Assembly (NCBI RefSeq): GCF_021155765.1
Contig: NC_060105.1
Location: 4,588,001-4,652,000, forward strand
Direction of reading: 5' to 3'
Source of the DNA: Diprion similis
Lineage: Eukaryota; Arthropoda; Insecta; Hymenoptera; Diprionidae
DNA: 64,000 bases
Part shown: piece after piece, positions 51,222-63,913 of the stretch
Layout: the number at the start of each line of letters is the position of its first letter
Numbering within the stretch: position 1 is the stretch's first letter
The notes under the pieces: generated by a model
Databases searched by the model: none
What the model was told of the DNA's origin: nothing
What the model saw: only the letters and a program-made list of their open reading frames with translations
Program-made: the position numbers and the translations under genes

Positions 51222-51958
51222 TCGAACAACATTTCCATCTAATTTATACCTAACTCAGAATTTAATCGTTGAAATTCTTTCTCAGAAAAGTATTCTCAGT
51301 TACTGAAATGTATATAATCTCGGAATTAATCATTGTTCAGTAATTGATTCCCTCATTTGAATGTAAAATCCAATACACTGTTCGTATTTCTTATAACGGT
51401 ACCTCGAGCTTTTAGTTACCATTTTTACATGTGTATAATATAAGGAATATAATATATTGATTTTAGGTAAATAATTTTTACTCGACAGTATTATCGACGT
51501 GTATGTATGTACGTGTATGCCATTTAATATATAATTTATCAAGTGAGAAAGACTAAGAAATGTATAATATATTAATTCTTGTGTTTATTTTGAAGATTTT
51601 TTAATAAACGTTTCTGTAAAAGATACCATAATAGAAATTTTAATTCTGCATAGATCCGTGAGAAAATCGAAAAAAACATTTCATCGTTTTATGCTGCGTT
51701 TATTTTTATTTAGGGCTGTTTTTTACTACATTTCGCAACCAAAATATTCTACAAGCATACAACAAGCTTTGAATTGCGCGCAAAACCTGAAACGTTCACA
51801 AACCAATTACTTTTGTATCAAGTGTCATTGTTAAGAAATCACGTGGTCTTCTACATGATCCAATGGAAGCACCAGGAATATCTGTTACGCATTTGAAATA
51901 AAATTCTAACGGATCGTTTTGAGAAAAATCTAAAGATCCTCGAGATTAATCATTAACA
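51222..51958. other. 3' flank of TACE and promoter of the SKA3-like gene
   Basis: AT-rich sequence between two genes in the same direction. Apart from the polyadenylation signal I see no distinct element. The minus frame at 51330-51542 has no support. Confidence 0.5.
51603..51608 (+). terminator. Polyadenylation signal of TACE
   Basis: AATAAA 382 bases after the stop codon. Confidence 0.5.
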
Positions 51959-52781
51959 ATGACCGAAAATTGTTTCAACAAGTTACTAGAGCACGGGCAA
52001 AAATTTGACGAAGGAGTCAAGAAACTGACCGAGACGTGGCGATATCCTCAAAGAATATTGGGAGGTTATGGCGCAGATTTGCAAGCAGCGGAAGCCTCTG
52101 TGAAAACTTTAAAAGCCGATCTGTTGGAGTTTCAGGTATTTGAATGAATATTTTCTATTGATTAAACTAATTGGCGTCGAAAAATTTTTTGGCCAAAGAA
52201 AGTTTTATAATGAACTGATAAATTTGAATAGAATTTAACACCACAATCATCAGTCCGTCATTACAATAATTTTCTCCCTTTCCATATTTAATTGTAAAAA
52301 AAAAAACCTTTCAGAAAAATGTTAACAACGATGCCGAATCGAGAAAAAGCAACATATCTGAGATAGAAACATTTTTAGAAGAGTCGCAACATGTTTACGA
52401 AGATATCCTGCAGTCATGCAACGACATGGAGACCGTCTTATCGGAGTATGGATATGAAAATCCGCAAGATGAGAGTGTCGAGCAGTATGTTCAATTATTA
52501 AGACTTTAAAATAATTCAATCAAGCATGTAATAAGATTACAGCATTTGACTTAAATTTTGCATATTCCAAAAGAGTTTAATAACGCATTTGAATTTCGAA
52601 CTGTTGGGATCTCAGCAAAAAGAAATTGTGCTTTCTATTTGGTTCTGATTATAGGTCAGAGTCAGACTCCGCTGTGGATTCTAGCCTAATTCCATCTGAT
52701 GTGACTGACGATCTTTTGGAAGTTGAGTTTACTCCGAATATGACTTGGCGTCAGAAAACGAAAACAATGGGAATGCCGTAG
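51959..52781 (+). CDS. Short coiled-coil protein, SKA3 N-terminal-like
   Basis: Three exons join in frame: 51959-52135, 52315-52484, 52655-52781 (157 residues). The order CFNKL...KLTETWRYPQRILGGY, then AEASVKTLKADLLEF, a helical linker and ETVLSEYGYENP resembles the N-terminal dimerisation region of vertebrate SKA3 (YPMRILYDLHSEVQTLKDD ... FQKYGY). SKA3 works with SKA1 and SKA2 to couple kinetochores to microtubules. Two further helices with heptad spacing support a coiled coil. The last exon is acidic (SESDSAVDSS) and ends LLEVEFTPNMTWRQKTK. It lacks the long Ser/Thr-rich C-terminal half of human SKA3 (about 412 residues). The match is by eye and weak, so another small coiled-coil family is possible. 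AATAAA lies at 53057-53062. Confidence 0.5.
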
Positions 52782-53056
52782 CATCAAATTGCATGCAGCG
52801 TGAATGTAGATAAGTCGTACTAATCCTAAACTATTTGGCATACATCAGTTGCATAAAAAACAAAGAGTCGAAGTTATAGCGAGTCAGTGAATACAAGTCC
52901 CACTTTCTTGAATAATTCTACTAATGATCTGAACTCGTTTGTTTTTATTGCCAACTGATGATTCTGCGTGATCGTATATATTCATAATTCGAATTCAAGT
53001 ATCATTTAAAGCCCTAATTATATTTCTGTAATATTGCTCTATTCTATTTTTGTATG

Positions 53057-53062
53057 AATAAA
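53057..53062 (+). terminator. Polyadenylation signal of the SKA3-like gene
   Basis: AATAAA 276 bases after the stop codon. Confidence 0.5.
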
Positions 53063-53350
53063 CAATTTAGATTAATTCAAGTAAGCGGTTCTGATCAAAT
53101 TTGCTGCATCATTCCGTAAATTTGGTAGGCTTAAGTACAAATTTTCACATAGTTTTTCCCAGTCATTAAGACTTATGCTAATGATTTTTTATACTATACT
53201 CTGAATACGCACAGATATTACAAACAATTCAGTCGTATATAGGCTGATATAATATTTGAGACCAGTTTTGTGTTTTATACTATATATAATAAATGTATAA
53301 TGTGTAAACTTAAATTAAAAATGGAAATAGAGAGTCGCACATTGTATTTC

Positions 53351-56300
53351 TCAGATTTCTTTCAAAATATCTTGGATCTGCTTCTTGTAGTTTGTCGTCC
53401 AAGCCTCGTTAATCTTCACCTGTTCAATCGCTTGTTCGAAAGCAGTGCTAGTAACGCCCAACTTAACGGAATCTTTAAAAGTCTCCAACTACAATAATAG
53501 AGAATTTATTTGCTTGGATGAAAATATTTAGGACTACGAATAGCGGTGTAAAAAATTTTCGCGGTATACCTCCTTCAGGTCAGTTTCGGAATTCATGTAC
53601 TTTGGTAATGCTGTGACCATTTTTGCCAGTGCTGAGAAACCGGAACCATAGCTAAAAAGAAAATTATGCTGCTAAATTTTTATCCATGGCATCTAAAGAC
53701 CACCTAATCATGTAAATACTCATTAAGTTTGTTTAACACGGCTTTGTTTTCTCGCAATAACATTTCAGCATCTAGTACTCACTGCTCGTTAAGTGCAACC
53801 CAGTTTTCTCTAAGAAAACGGAAAGCTATGTCTTTGCCAATCGGATTTTCAGCCACAGAACGAAAGACCCACCAACCGTCTTGTTTCCGTACACCAGAAT
53901 TTTTCGAGATTGATTTTTCCAAATAGCTAATTTTTCCCAGAGCGAAGAAAAAAGACATCATACAAAATTAAAACGATTCATAAAATTTTTTGTACTTCCA
54001 GTTGTGAATGGGAAAATGTCAAACATTTGAGAGTAACTTATACTCCATTTTTCTGCGAATCGTATATCACCTGGAAAGGATAGCATCATCAGCTATGCAT
54101 CCCAGAGCTTCAAGTAACACCGTCTTTTCCGATCCGGAAGTTGTTTTGAGATATTTGTTCCAGAGAAAATCCCATTCGCTCTTTCCCCCGTATTTTAATC
54201 CCGTACAATATACCCAGCTTCTCAAATTAGCCGGAATTCTATAAGAACCAGAGCGAAAATTTATAAATATACAATTAAAATTCATCTATAAAATTTCTTT
54301 TACAGATGAAATATTTGACATTAGTAGTCGAAGAATAATTAATCTCAGTGTATTTACGGATTTTTTTCCGACGGTGGCATTTCAATCCAGTTTTGCAAAA
54401 ATTGTTGTGCACGTTCTCGACATTCTTTGTGACCAACTTTGCAAGCCCATTTCATTATTCTACCTCGCCATCGTCTCTCGCGATGTCCGTCGTTCTGTTT
54501 TTCCACCGTACCGACTGTCGCAAAGATTTTTCTCCCAAGTCTCAGCATGAGTTTCTTGATTTGGAACATGAACGAAAATTGTGAAGTAAATCTATCTCCA
54601 GAACTGACGTTATAGGCTTAAGCATGTGTGACGCGAATCTTACATTATAGGCCACGTCATCATGCATCTTGTCATGTATGTATCCGAGTTGGTTCAGCGC
54701 AGCATCCCACACCAAAAAATCTGTCTCATTTTCCAATCTACCGATAAGATCTATCGTTATTTCATACCGCAAATTCCCCGCTCGAGAAGCCGCGAGCGAA
54801 TCGTCGATCAGCTGTGATCTAATTACAGCCGGCAGTGTCTCAAAGGACTGTGCAAGCTGCTTCCAGTTTCTATCGTCGTAATTGACGCGATAGTAACCTG
54901 CGAATCGGTTTCCCCGGGGTTATTAATTAAAAAATAAAGAGCAATAAATTGGCTTCAATTAATGCCGCATTACCCGTTTGACCGAGATTGAACAAAATCC
55001 ACTGATAGTCAGGTAAAGTGTCGTTTAATTCCAAGGTAGGATTCGAAAGCCATGCTTTAGGCATGGTATCGTTGTATCTTGGATTCGATTGAGTAGTCCA
55101 AGTCAAGGGAATCCACCAGGATTGCGTGCTATCCGGGCACCCGGCAATAGTCCAGCAGAATGGCTCCTGCAGAGAGTAAGTAAAATACTTGTGTTTTCGA
55201 AATTGAAAAATATTCCTGAAACCAGCAAAATCTGACGCGAATTCTTCATTTTTCCACAAGCAAAGAAACTCTGACAAACTCTGAATTTTTTGGTGGCGAA
55301 ACTTAGAGTACAGAAATCGAACTTTGACGAAACGTCAATTTTAAGACGAACTTTACTTTTCGAAACTTTGCTTGATCGTAACTTGAATTTTCGAACTTTG
55401 AACCATCGTCCTTCCATCCGTTCAAAACTCTGTCGTTTCTTCAAAGTTTGATTTCTTTGTTTCAAGTTTCGATTCGCAACGAGATAATTCGGAATTTGTC
55501 AAATTCGGAACTTCAAACCCTCTCCAAAAACTGAACTCACTTGAAACACGGTGACTGTTCCAGTCTTGTAATTCCTTTGTACTTGTAGAACGGGGTACCC
55601 CGTTTGCAAGGTCCAAGTGTCCATGACATTTTTGACGGTGATGTAAGTGACCGTATTTTCGTTCAAACGGGCCTCGTAAGTTAGAGCCTCCCAGAGAACA
55701 TCCTGCTCGGCATTACGGTACGAGTAAGTCCTCAAGTACCTCTGTATCCCCATCCGAAATACTTTAGCTCCGAGGAAATGGTACATCATGCGAATGATCG
55801 AGCATCCCTTGATGTACGAAATGGAATCGAATATCTGCGTGATCTGATCGGTGTGATTCAGTCCGACGGAAATTGGGTGAGAACTTTCCAGCGCGTCGTC
55901 CACGAGTACATCGTGAAGATCCTCGATCAAACTGTCGGTTACTCTCCAGGTCGGTTCCACCTACAAACCACCAATAAGTTCCAACATTAACAGCCCTTCA
56001 GTTCTTCATCCGCAGCAGTAATCTTAAAACAATGAGACTCGATACATGCATGATTCACTGCCATGTTGCCGAAGAATGTTGCGAACCCTTCTTTCAACCA
56101 TAGATCAGACCACCAAGCTGGAGTAACCAAGTTTCCGAACCACTGATGGGCCAGCTCGTGACCGGCAACACTTGCAACGTTTTGCCTGGCCTCAGCAACC
56201 GCTTCCTTTTCGTTTACGAGCATAGCAGATTCCCTGATTAAGGATTGAAAGTGTTTTGTTATATGCATAATCGAGAAACGGCTATATATAAGCGTAGCGA

Positions 56301-57883
56301 GGCGATACCGAAACGTGATGAGACCCCAATTTTCCATGGCGTTGTACCCGAAGTCCGGCAGAGCCACCATGTCCTGCTTATCAAGCGGAAACGGGATGTC
56401 GAAGTAGCCTTCTAAGAAACGCAACATACTTGGACCAATCTTCGACATGTACTCGGTGTGATTAATCACGTCGTGCCTGGACCAGAGCCGAAAGACGGGC
56501 TGAGACGAATTTTTTACTTGAACACTATCAAAGTCTGTTACAATGAAGGCCACGAGGTACGTGGACATCGGTAAGGTCGGTTGATAATGGTCCCAGACAA
56601 AATTGGGCGTGTTAGGCCTGTAAATAAACGAGGATCACTAGCTCGAATGATTAATGCAATTTCTTTGAAAAAGGTGAAATTCGCACAAGTCTCACATATC
56701 TTGGGTCAATTTGAGCGGCATGTTTGATATCGACGTCATGTTTTTTCGCCTGCCAACAGATATTCGGAATCGAGCTTTGAACGAAGGCTCATCAAAGCAT
56801 GGAAAAGCACGGCGGGCGTACGTGGGAGAGAACTGAGTAGTAGCTGTCCATCTGCAACACGAGTTTCGCGTAAACAATAAACAACTTGTGCCAAAGAATG
56901 AAGAAAGGAGACTAACTAGGTCGTAGCTAAACTCGGAGCGATAACATAAAGTAAAACTCGGATGTCGTGATGATTTCACAATTTTTAAATACCTATATTT
57001 ACCCTCGGTATAAAATTTTAACCATATTTATTTTCATTCGATCAGGTCTAGCTTTTGTGTTACAGCTAAAACTGTAAGTGTTATGTATATATATATATAT
57101 ATATACCTGGTTTCGTTAGTTGCCGAATCGACATAGCTGCTTCTGTAAAATCCTTGCAGAACGTCGTTCAATATCCCGGTAAACCGAATGTACAGTTTAT
57201 GGCTTTCACCCTTTCTCAAGAGTTTATTTACCCGGATGATAACCAGTTCTGAACTATTTTTCACCGTAACATTTGTAACCGCAATATCCTTTGCCAAAGA
57301 TACGATCTCTACTTGGTGAAAAATAATTTCCCGAGCATTGAGAACTATCTTGTTCGTCGTCTCCTTGAATTCCATCGTTATCCAAACTTCCCCGCTGGTG
57401 GTGAAATTTCCATTCTCCATATGCGGTATAATCTTCAATCTGAGAGTCGTCGTTACAATCGCAAAAACAGCAACGTATAAGTAAAATGAATTCAAATTAA
57501 GATATCGATACCAAAAATTCATCCATATTTCACCCGCACTTGTATTCAACTGGTGAAACGGACTTCGACAATCTTTCCTCGACTTTGTCACCCTGACTCT
57601 GCGGGGTTGACTTCGCACTCGCGTCCGGATTTCCGGAGGATGTTGTGAGCATGTAGGCGATCAGGCCGATCGCCACACAGGTAGCAACAATCGCCGTCAT
57701 TCCCTTGGCGTTCAGACCGCAGCCTTTCGAGGTCTGATCCTCCTCGACGCCTTCGTGGCGATCATAAGCGAGAAACGTCACCTCGGCGATACCTAAAAAT
57801 GAGACCAAGAAGAAGAAACTCACCTTTCTAGTTCCGACGGTTGCGCGACCGGTTATCAGTCCAATCACTTGACACTCGGTCAA
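53351..57883 (-). CDS. M1-family membrane aminopeptidase (aminopeptidase N-like)
   Basis: Type II membrane zinc exopeptidase that removes N-terminal residues from peptides. Exons: 57883-57540, 57439-57107, 56851-56696, 56617-56309, 56233-56050, 55960-55541, 55166-54974, 54897-54644, 54554-54358, 54238-54071, 53926-53783, 53651-53570, 53488-53351 (973 residues, in frame). The single membrane helix is at about 62-80. The gluzincin site H406-E-L-A-H410 ... E429 is complete, as is the catalytic Tyr (Y491 in ISYIKG). The exopeptidase motif GAMEN reads NAMEN (370-374). ERAP1-like C-terminal blocks include [35 protein letters not shown] and AFRFLRENW. Intron 5 needs a GC donor, or a GT donor 9 bases earlier. 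The first exon is uncertain: [11 protein letters not shown] may be intron, with an acceptor at about 57793 joined to an unseen upstream exon. The acceptor at 54555 is weak. Confidence 0.88.
55170..55540. repeat. Degenerate CGAACTTTGA-type tandem repeat in an aminopeptidase intron
   Basis: From about 55262 to 55530 the intron consists of short slipped words: GAAACTCTGA, CGAAACTTAG, CGAACTTTGA, CGAACTTTAC, CGAAACTTTG, CGAACTTTGA, CAAAGTTTGA, CAAGTTTCGA, GGAACTTCAA. It opens misleading frames on the minus strand. A decayed minisatellite of about 10 bases fits. Confidence 0.6.
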
Positions 57884-58180
57884 CGCATTTTCGTATATTC
57901 ACTTCACATCATGTGTTATTATTACAACGGTACCGTTACCGAAATTTTAATGAAATCTATGAGGAGGCGACGGACTTGTCCAAGCTACCAGCTCGTAATG
58001 ACCAAACGAATATCAGTCATCGTGAGTTGCAGCGAAACTGATCGCTGACCCTGAGATTATTGGTAAATCTAAGAAACTCGTTAGCCTAATTCGACGTTCT
58101 TGTTACGGTCGAACAGCTGCTTTATTATACTTAGACTTACAACGGCTTGGTAGTAACATTCGGAAAATTCTGTACATGTA

Positions 58181-58240
58181 TCAAAAACTAACATTTTGTC
58201 ACAAGAGACTCAAAAAAAAAAAATAGTCGGTTTTTTCGCG
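58181..58240. repeat. Relic end of the 18990-19604 MITE family
   Basis: It shares AAAACTAACATTTTGTCACA, AGAGACTCAAAAAAAAAA and AGTCGGTTTTTTCGCG with the right terminus at about 19538-19597, but lacks the outermost CACCCTAA. The partner arm is absent, so it is a truncated copy. It sits just upstream of the aminopeptidase. Confidence 0.7.
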
Positions 58241-58443
58241 TATATGTATTACACATGACTTTAAAGAAGAAACAAAGAATCTGCTGCATGTCGATTGACG
58301 TTGACAATTCTTGAACGAATTAATTTGATAAAACACGAAAAAGTCGTCGTACCTCTTTCACTTACACAGAGTTGGAGATGGAAAAATTAACTATCAAAAT
58401 GAAACAATGCGAGGTGAAGAAAACCGAATGAAATTGGACAGAT

Positions 58444-58629
58444 CCTCCAACGTACCTGGCGTTCGCCTAGGGCGAGGTTCCATTTTTTGTAAAAGGCTTG
58501 GTAATTAATCAATATCCGAGCAAATCGATCCTCATCGCGGACTAAGAGCAACTGACTCGGTGGAGCAGGCATAGGTGGACCGATCTGGTCTGTGCAGCAT
58601 TCCGAATAGCGATAACCAAAAATATCCAC
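58444..58629 (-). other. Possible alternative 5' exon upstream of the aminopeptidase
   Basis: A minus-strand frame of about 58 codons ends GGCGAACGCCAG followed by GTACGTT, a good donor at about 58455. It contains DEDRFARILINYQAFYKKWNLALGERQ, which is less repetitive than nearby frames. Its phase does not fit the acceptor at about 57793 as coding sequence, so if used it would be untranslated or belong to another transcript. Support is weak. Confidence 0.25.
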
Positions 58630-58799
58630 CCTCTTGTAAGTTTATAGCTATATCTATGTATACATATTTCTTGAGTGGCCTTTGCGGTTTGATATTCAAT
58701 ATCCGTTGTAAAGCGTGACGTATTTAAAAGCTTTTGAGCTTTGTGTGTGTGTGGATACGGAAAAGTAGACTCATATATATATCTGCATCGCTTCAATGA

Positions 58800-61700
58800 A
58801 GTCGTTATTGTTCTTATACACTGGGATCCAGGGATCTATACATATGCATATAGGTATAGGTATCTCGGCCTACGCATCGTTTTCGTCTGCACAGACAGAG
58901 GCCAGCATAACTCATCTTAGGATGTTGCAGGTACCGTTTTACTGATCATTCTGCCTCGGATGGTTTCATTATGGGGGATACTTCAACCGCTGTTAACCTC
59001 ATTCCCCTTATACTTATCCCGATAAATATTCGATATCGATATTTGTTGGTCAGTTTAACGACACGTGGTGTTTTGGACTCGTATGATTCGGGTCAAATGA
59101 ATTTAGAGAGCTAATGATAACCGAGTTTCCATGCAACATCTACATGCCAGCTACATCCTACAATATGTGTCAGAAATCACAAAATGTAAACGTAGCAATT
59201 ACAACGTCTGTATAAACTAATTTATACAGTATAAGAAAAACGTTATCAATCGAATTTAATGGTAAAATAATAGTAAAACACATAGTACTGGATCTAAATA
59301 TTTTGTCTATTTTTACCGCAATACAACACGACGTCTGTCTGCAATCTAAAAGCGAATTATCTATAACAAAAGTTGTATATTTCGATCCCGGAAGAAATAA
59401 AGATTTTTCCGTTTACTTGGCCACCGTTTCGATGTATTAACATTACAGGGGAAATACTTGAACTCATACGATCTGGATTAGTTCTTGGAACTTTCGTTCC
59501 CTAAAAGCAAAATCCGGATCTTCAAGGACCGCAGACGAGTCAGCAGCTGGATTATACGTGTTCAATTAATCGTAACATCTTCATCCTGATACGGTTGACG
59601 AGGATAATAGTCGAATCGTATTATTCCCACAAGAAAGTTGGGGTTGTTGCTGACTGCAGGTTTGATATAAACCGGGTGCCCCTGTTCTAAGGCGTCTGCC
59701 TACTATACTTGGACGCCTGGCTTTCTCATCACACCGAAAAATTCTCACGCGTGCAGGGTCCTTCTCACTTAAAAAGTCACCAACTTCTCGACCACATTAC
59801 ACTCCGTCATAACCACCGTACACAGGGACATTACGCATTCATTAACACCCACGCTTGGATTTCTTTACGCGATCTTTTTTGTCGTTTAGTTAGTTGCAGG
59901 TACACGGAGACGAAGATCCTGAAGACATAACTTCTGCAACTAATTCAAAACTTGAGATGAACGGTATTTAGATCATTCGCGAAGGATTCTGTACACTGCA
60001 AAATCGCTAATTATTAATTTCTGACCCGTTTTCATTGCAGGTTGAAAAATCGGAAGGACCGAAAATCCATTTCCGGTCTCTTTTCTCTCCTCGAGTTCAA
60101 AACTTCGGACCGCGACGATCGGTGCAATTTTCTTCCCAAACTCCGCATTCTATGCAGGGTTCGCCTTTTCTCCCTTCGGCAGACAGCTTGGCACCAAAAA
60201 GGTTTCGAATTTCTCGATGCTTTGACTCGACACATTCGCTAGTGCGGCGCGTTTCCTGTCGGTATATATAATAGAGGAGAAATATACGTTAGTTCGCACG
60301 CGTGCAATGCTTCGAAGGTTTTGGGTCGGTTTCCTCAGGAGTCAAGGCAAACAGGGCGAATGATTAATAGGGGTGCGCGTCGAAAGGGCAAGCCGAATAG
60401 TACCGAGGCCTGTTTTCTTAGGTGGGCCCTTCTCTCGCCTTGGATTAACTTATGTTCTGGTTGACGTAGTAATGGCTACCGTTCAATGAAATCTGACGAG
60501 ATTAGTTCGTACGTTACGTCGCAAGCAGAAGCTACTCGGGCAATGAATGAAGTTGCATCCGAGGTTTTTTGCACTGGCTGCAGTGAGGCTTCCGTTGCAA
60601 TCGTAACACGTACGTACGTATACCGTAAGTTGAAGTTAGACTAAAATGGAACGTTAATCGCGTGTAAAATTTAGAGTCGAGAAAATGTCGCGTTTTGAGA
60701 AAACAGTTTTGCACATTGTTTTTTATGTTTAGGATAAAAAAGAGCCAAATACTTCATGAGAAAGAGAAAATTATAGAACGGAAGTGGAATTTAGTCTTCA
60801 TATTCTGTGTGTTGGAAAATATAATTACACCGGTCAAAGCAAATTTTTAATCTGGATTCTAGATGTGGAATTATGATTTTTTTCACGTAATTAGTGAAAG
60901 AAAAAATAGTTTTATTGGATAAAGTTTACTTTTGTATAGAAAGTAGAACGGTATTTCGTATTTTAATTAAACGTTACTATTATTCTCTCAAACATCTATT
61001 GTAAATAACGATTAATCAAACTTCAGATTCGTGTTTAAATCACTTTTATTGAAAATTAATAATTAATAAGAAAATTCTAAATGTAAAATAATCGTTAAAC
61101 AAAGTTTAAAAATGAATATTTTTCATATTCTTCTTATATGATCGTATGCGGATTTTCTCGTATCAAACTTCAAGACTTATTTATCTAACGTAAAGAAAAC
61201 AAAATCAAACTTTATAAGTAATTAATAAAGATTTTGGTTATTGTTCGATGTATAGAATAAAAATTTATTTATTTGAATATAAACTCGAGAAAAAAAATCT
61301 TGTTTTTGTTTTTATTGACTCGTGTTATAGAAGAGCTTTCTTTTTTCTTTCAATTCCATCAAACGAACGATACTTTATATTCTCGTTGTACTTATGGTTC
61401 GCCTTTCATTATTAGATAGATCTTGATCCTGCATTTAGGTGCGTTGCAAATAGGCTTGCATTTAGATTTCCGTGTCGCATCTTCTTCGCCGCAAAGGAAA
61501 AGCGACGCGTATTTACTGCGGTGTAAAGATACAAGCGTTGAACACGACGGCGGAGGTCTTCTTGCGGATCCCGGCTCAGCGGGATCTCCGGTCCTTAATG
61601 GACCGTGACAGACTTATGCAATCGGAAGTCCTTCTCGTTTTACAGAAAACATTCGGAATTTTGTCTCAGATCTAAAAACTCGACTAAGTTATCTAAATTT

Positions 61701-63850
61701 CTTAGATATTGAAATTATGTTTCGGAATGTATGAGAAAGAGAATCCTTTGAAAGCGTATAAAATTTAATCATGTTTTTCCCCTTTTTTATGAAACGAAAA
61801 TTCGCACCAAATAATAAACTTTATTGTCATTTGTTTCCAAGATCCTTCTTCCCGCTTTGACGGTGTATAACAAGGTGGTCCTTAATAGGATTGCTTTTTA
61901 ATTATTATACTTTCAAATTGATAAAAAGAAATTCTCTGAAAATCTAAGCCATCTATATCACCTCTAAAATAGTCCGCTTTGTGATCGAAATTTCTTATAT
62001 TGAAATAACACGGGAAGAAACTTTTGTTCCTCTTTGAAATTTGACAAATCGTTAAGGAATATACCAACAATAATGAAAAAACATTGTATAGAATTGAACG
62101 CTCTACAAATAAGTTCCGATGCATAAAATTCGTAAATTGAACCCGTTCATATATCAACAAATGTTCAAAGTTTAATTCACCTAGAATAATCATTTTGTAA
62201 AATGTATTACAACGTTCGTCAAGTACTTATAAAATTTGAAAAAAGCAAAATAAGTTTCCCTCATTTTATACTTCGATCGCAATTAAACAACCTATCATAG
62301 AACTGCTATACGGAGCTAAAATTTTTTTTTTTTTTTATTAATTCGAAAGCGTTCAAGTTCCTGCGAGCATAAAAATTGAAAAACAACCCTATTAAAGACC
62401 ACCGTGGTATAGAAGCACGCTATCTGTACAACGGAAAGAAGGGTCGAAAACCGAGTGAAGCCCGAGGTAGGTATAATAAAAAGGGAATACGGTTCTTAAA
62501 TTAGTGTTAGAAAAATGTTTTTAGGAAAGTGAAAGTGAAAGGTTGAAAGTCGGCGATACGCAACGCGATGTATCACAGCTGGGGGTTCGTTTCGGTGTAA
62601 CGATAAGACGTAAGGCACGTCGGAACGGGATGCTGCGAGATCTCATTAGCGGCTTGCAGAACGCAGGCAGGCAATCGCACCGTTTCCATCTCATCCCGAT
62701 AGTTGACTCAATTCCCGACTTCTCGACGTCTCTTGTGCGACTCGGGGTTTTTCGGCAACTAAGTAAACAGTAAATTACCTCGTGAGCCAATGCCTCCGGC
62801 TATTTTACGCAAAGTGCATTCGGTGCAGGCGGTTCGGTTTCTATAATTGGTCTGAAAATAGGTGACGCTTCGTCGTAGTGACGTTCGAAAAATATATATA
62901 TCATCCAACGTCGGTGCTCCTTCGATAACGATTGTAATAAAATTCTTTCCTTCGTGACATCGCCGAGCACTAGATATAACTGCTGGATCTTCATGATCGA
63001 ATTCCGTTTAATTAAGGATAGCTATTTTTCAAAACACCGCGTTTATTTTCAAAAAAGAACATTCATCGTGAGATACGGCAATAAATAAAAAAAAACAACC
63101 AGACTTATTTAGATTGAATTTGAATAATAATTTGGCAAAATTATTCTCATTTATTTCTTACATATTCGTTTCGTGCGTCTTTCTTAACTTTTATTCATTT
63201 TTTATCATCTTTTTCTCAAAGAGAACACCTGCTGTGGCATATTGGTATTTGTCATCGTTAAGTCTGTGTACAGTTCTTGAATAAGAAGAAATAGGTAAAG
63301 AAATGCGGTCTGCAGGGATCTGGCGATGTATAAACGTGTTTTTTATATTTATTTTTTTCTTTCCCCTCTTCTTCTTCTTCAACTTTTCTTTCAACCGTGT
63401 CTGCTGTACTTTGAACCGTCTATTACGCCGACTGTTTGAAAACAGGAAGCAAAAAAGAAGAGAAAAAATAAACAAATATTTAAACAAATAAAAATTCGTG
63501 AAAATTAAGGTAATTTTTCCTGAAAACATTCTGTATTAATAATCTCCGTAAAATAACAATTGTATTAATTACAACTAGATATGTATATATACATATACGT
63601 ATATTTCCATAAATAAGAAATACAGAAAATATCTCTCGGTAATCGGTTATATATACCTTCATCGATGATGACGCGTGTATAATTACTCGGCCATATAATA
63701 TTAAATCAGAATTAAATATGGGTGAGAATAAGCGTGGCGAGATGAATTTTTCTGCCGCCATAGCGATTATGTGATGTTGAATAAAAAAAGAGAGGCGAAT
63801 AAATAAAGCGTGTAAAAAATTGGGGGTAAAAAATAAAGATACCGCCTACC
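58800..63850. other. Gene-poor right end
   Basis: I found no supported gene, RNA or complete mobile element. The open frames (for example at 59709-59930, 60035-60271, 61423-61608 and 62543-62773) are overlapping or lack domains. 60.7-62.4 kb is very AT-rich. The interval may be intergenic or the intron of a gene that continues beyond base 64000. Confidence 0.45.
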
Positions 63851-63913
63851 GTGGTCCTCGATCAGTGCAAGTTGGTCATAATTGGTGACAATTAGTCGGT
63901 TATTCGTGGGCAT

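Noticed and set aside
57795..57829. 31-base intron in the first aminopeptidase exon
   Set aside because: It has GT and AG ends but is too short to splice, and its removal breaks the frame.
62521..62790. Overlapping plus and minus frames rich in Arg and Ser
   Set aside because: Neither has a domain, splice context or promoter signal, and they mirror each other.
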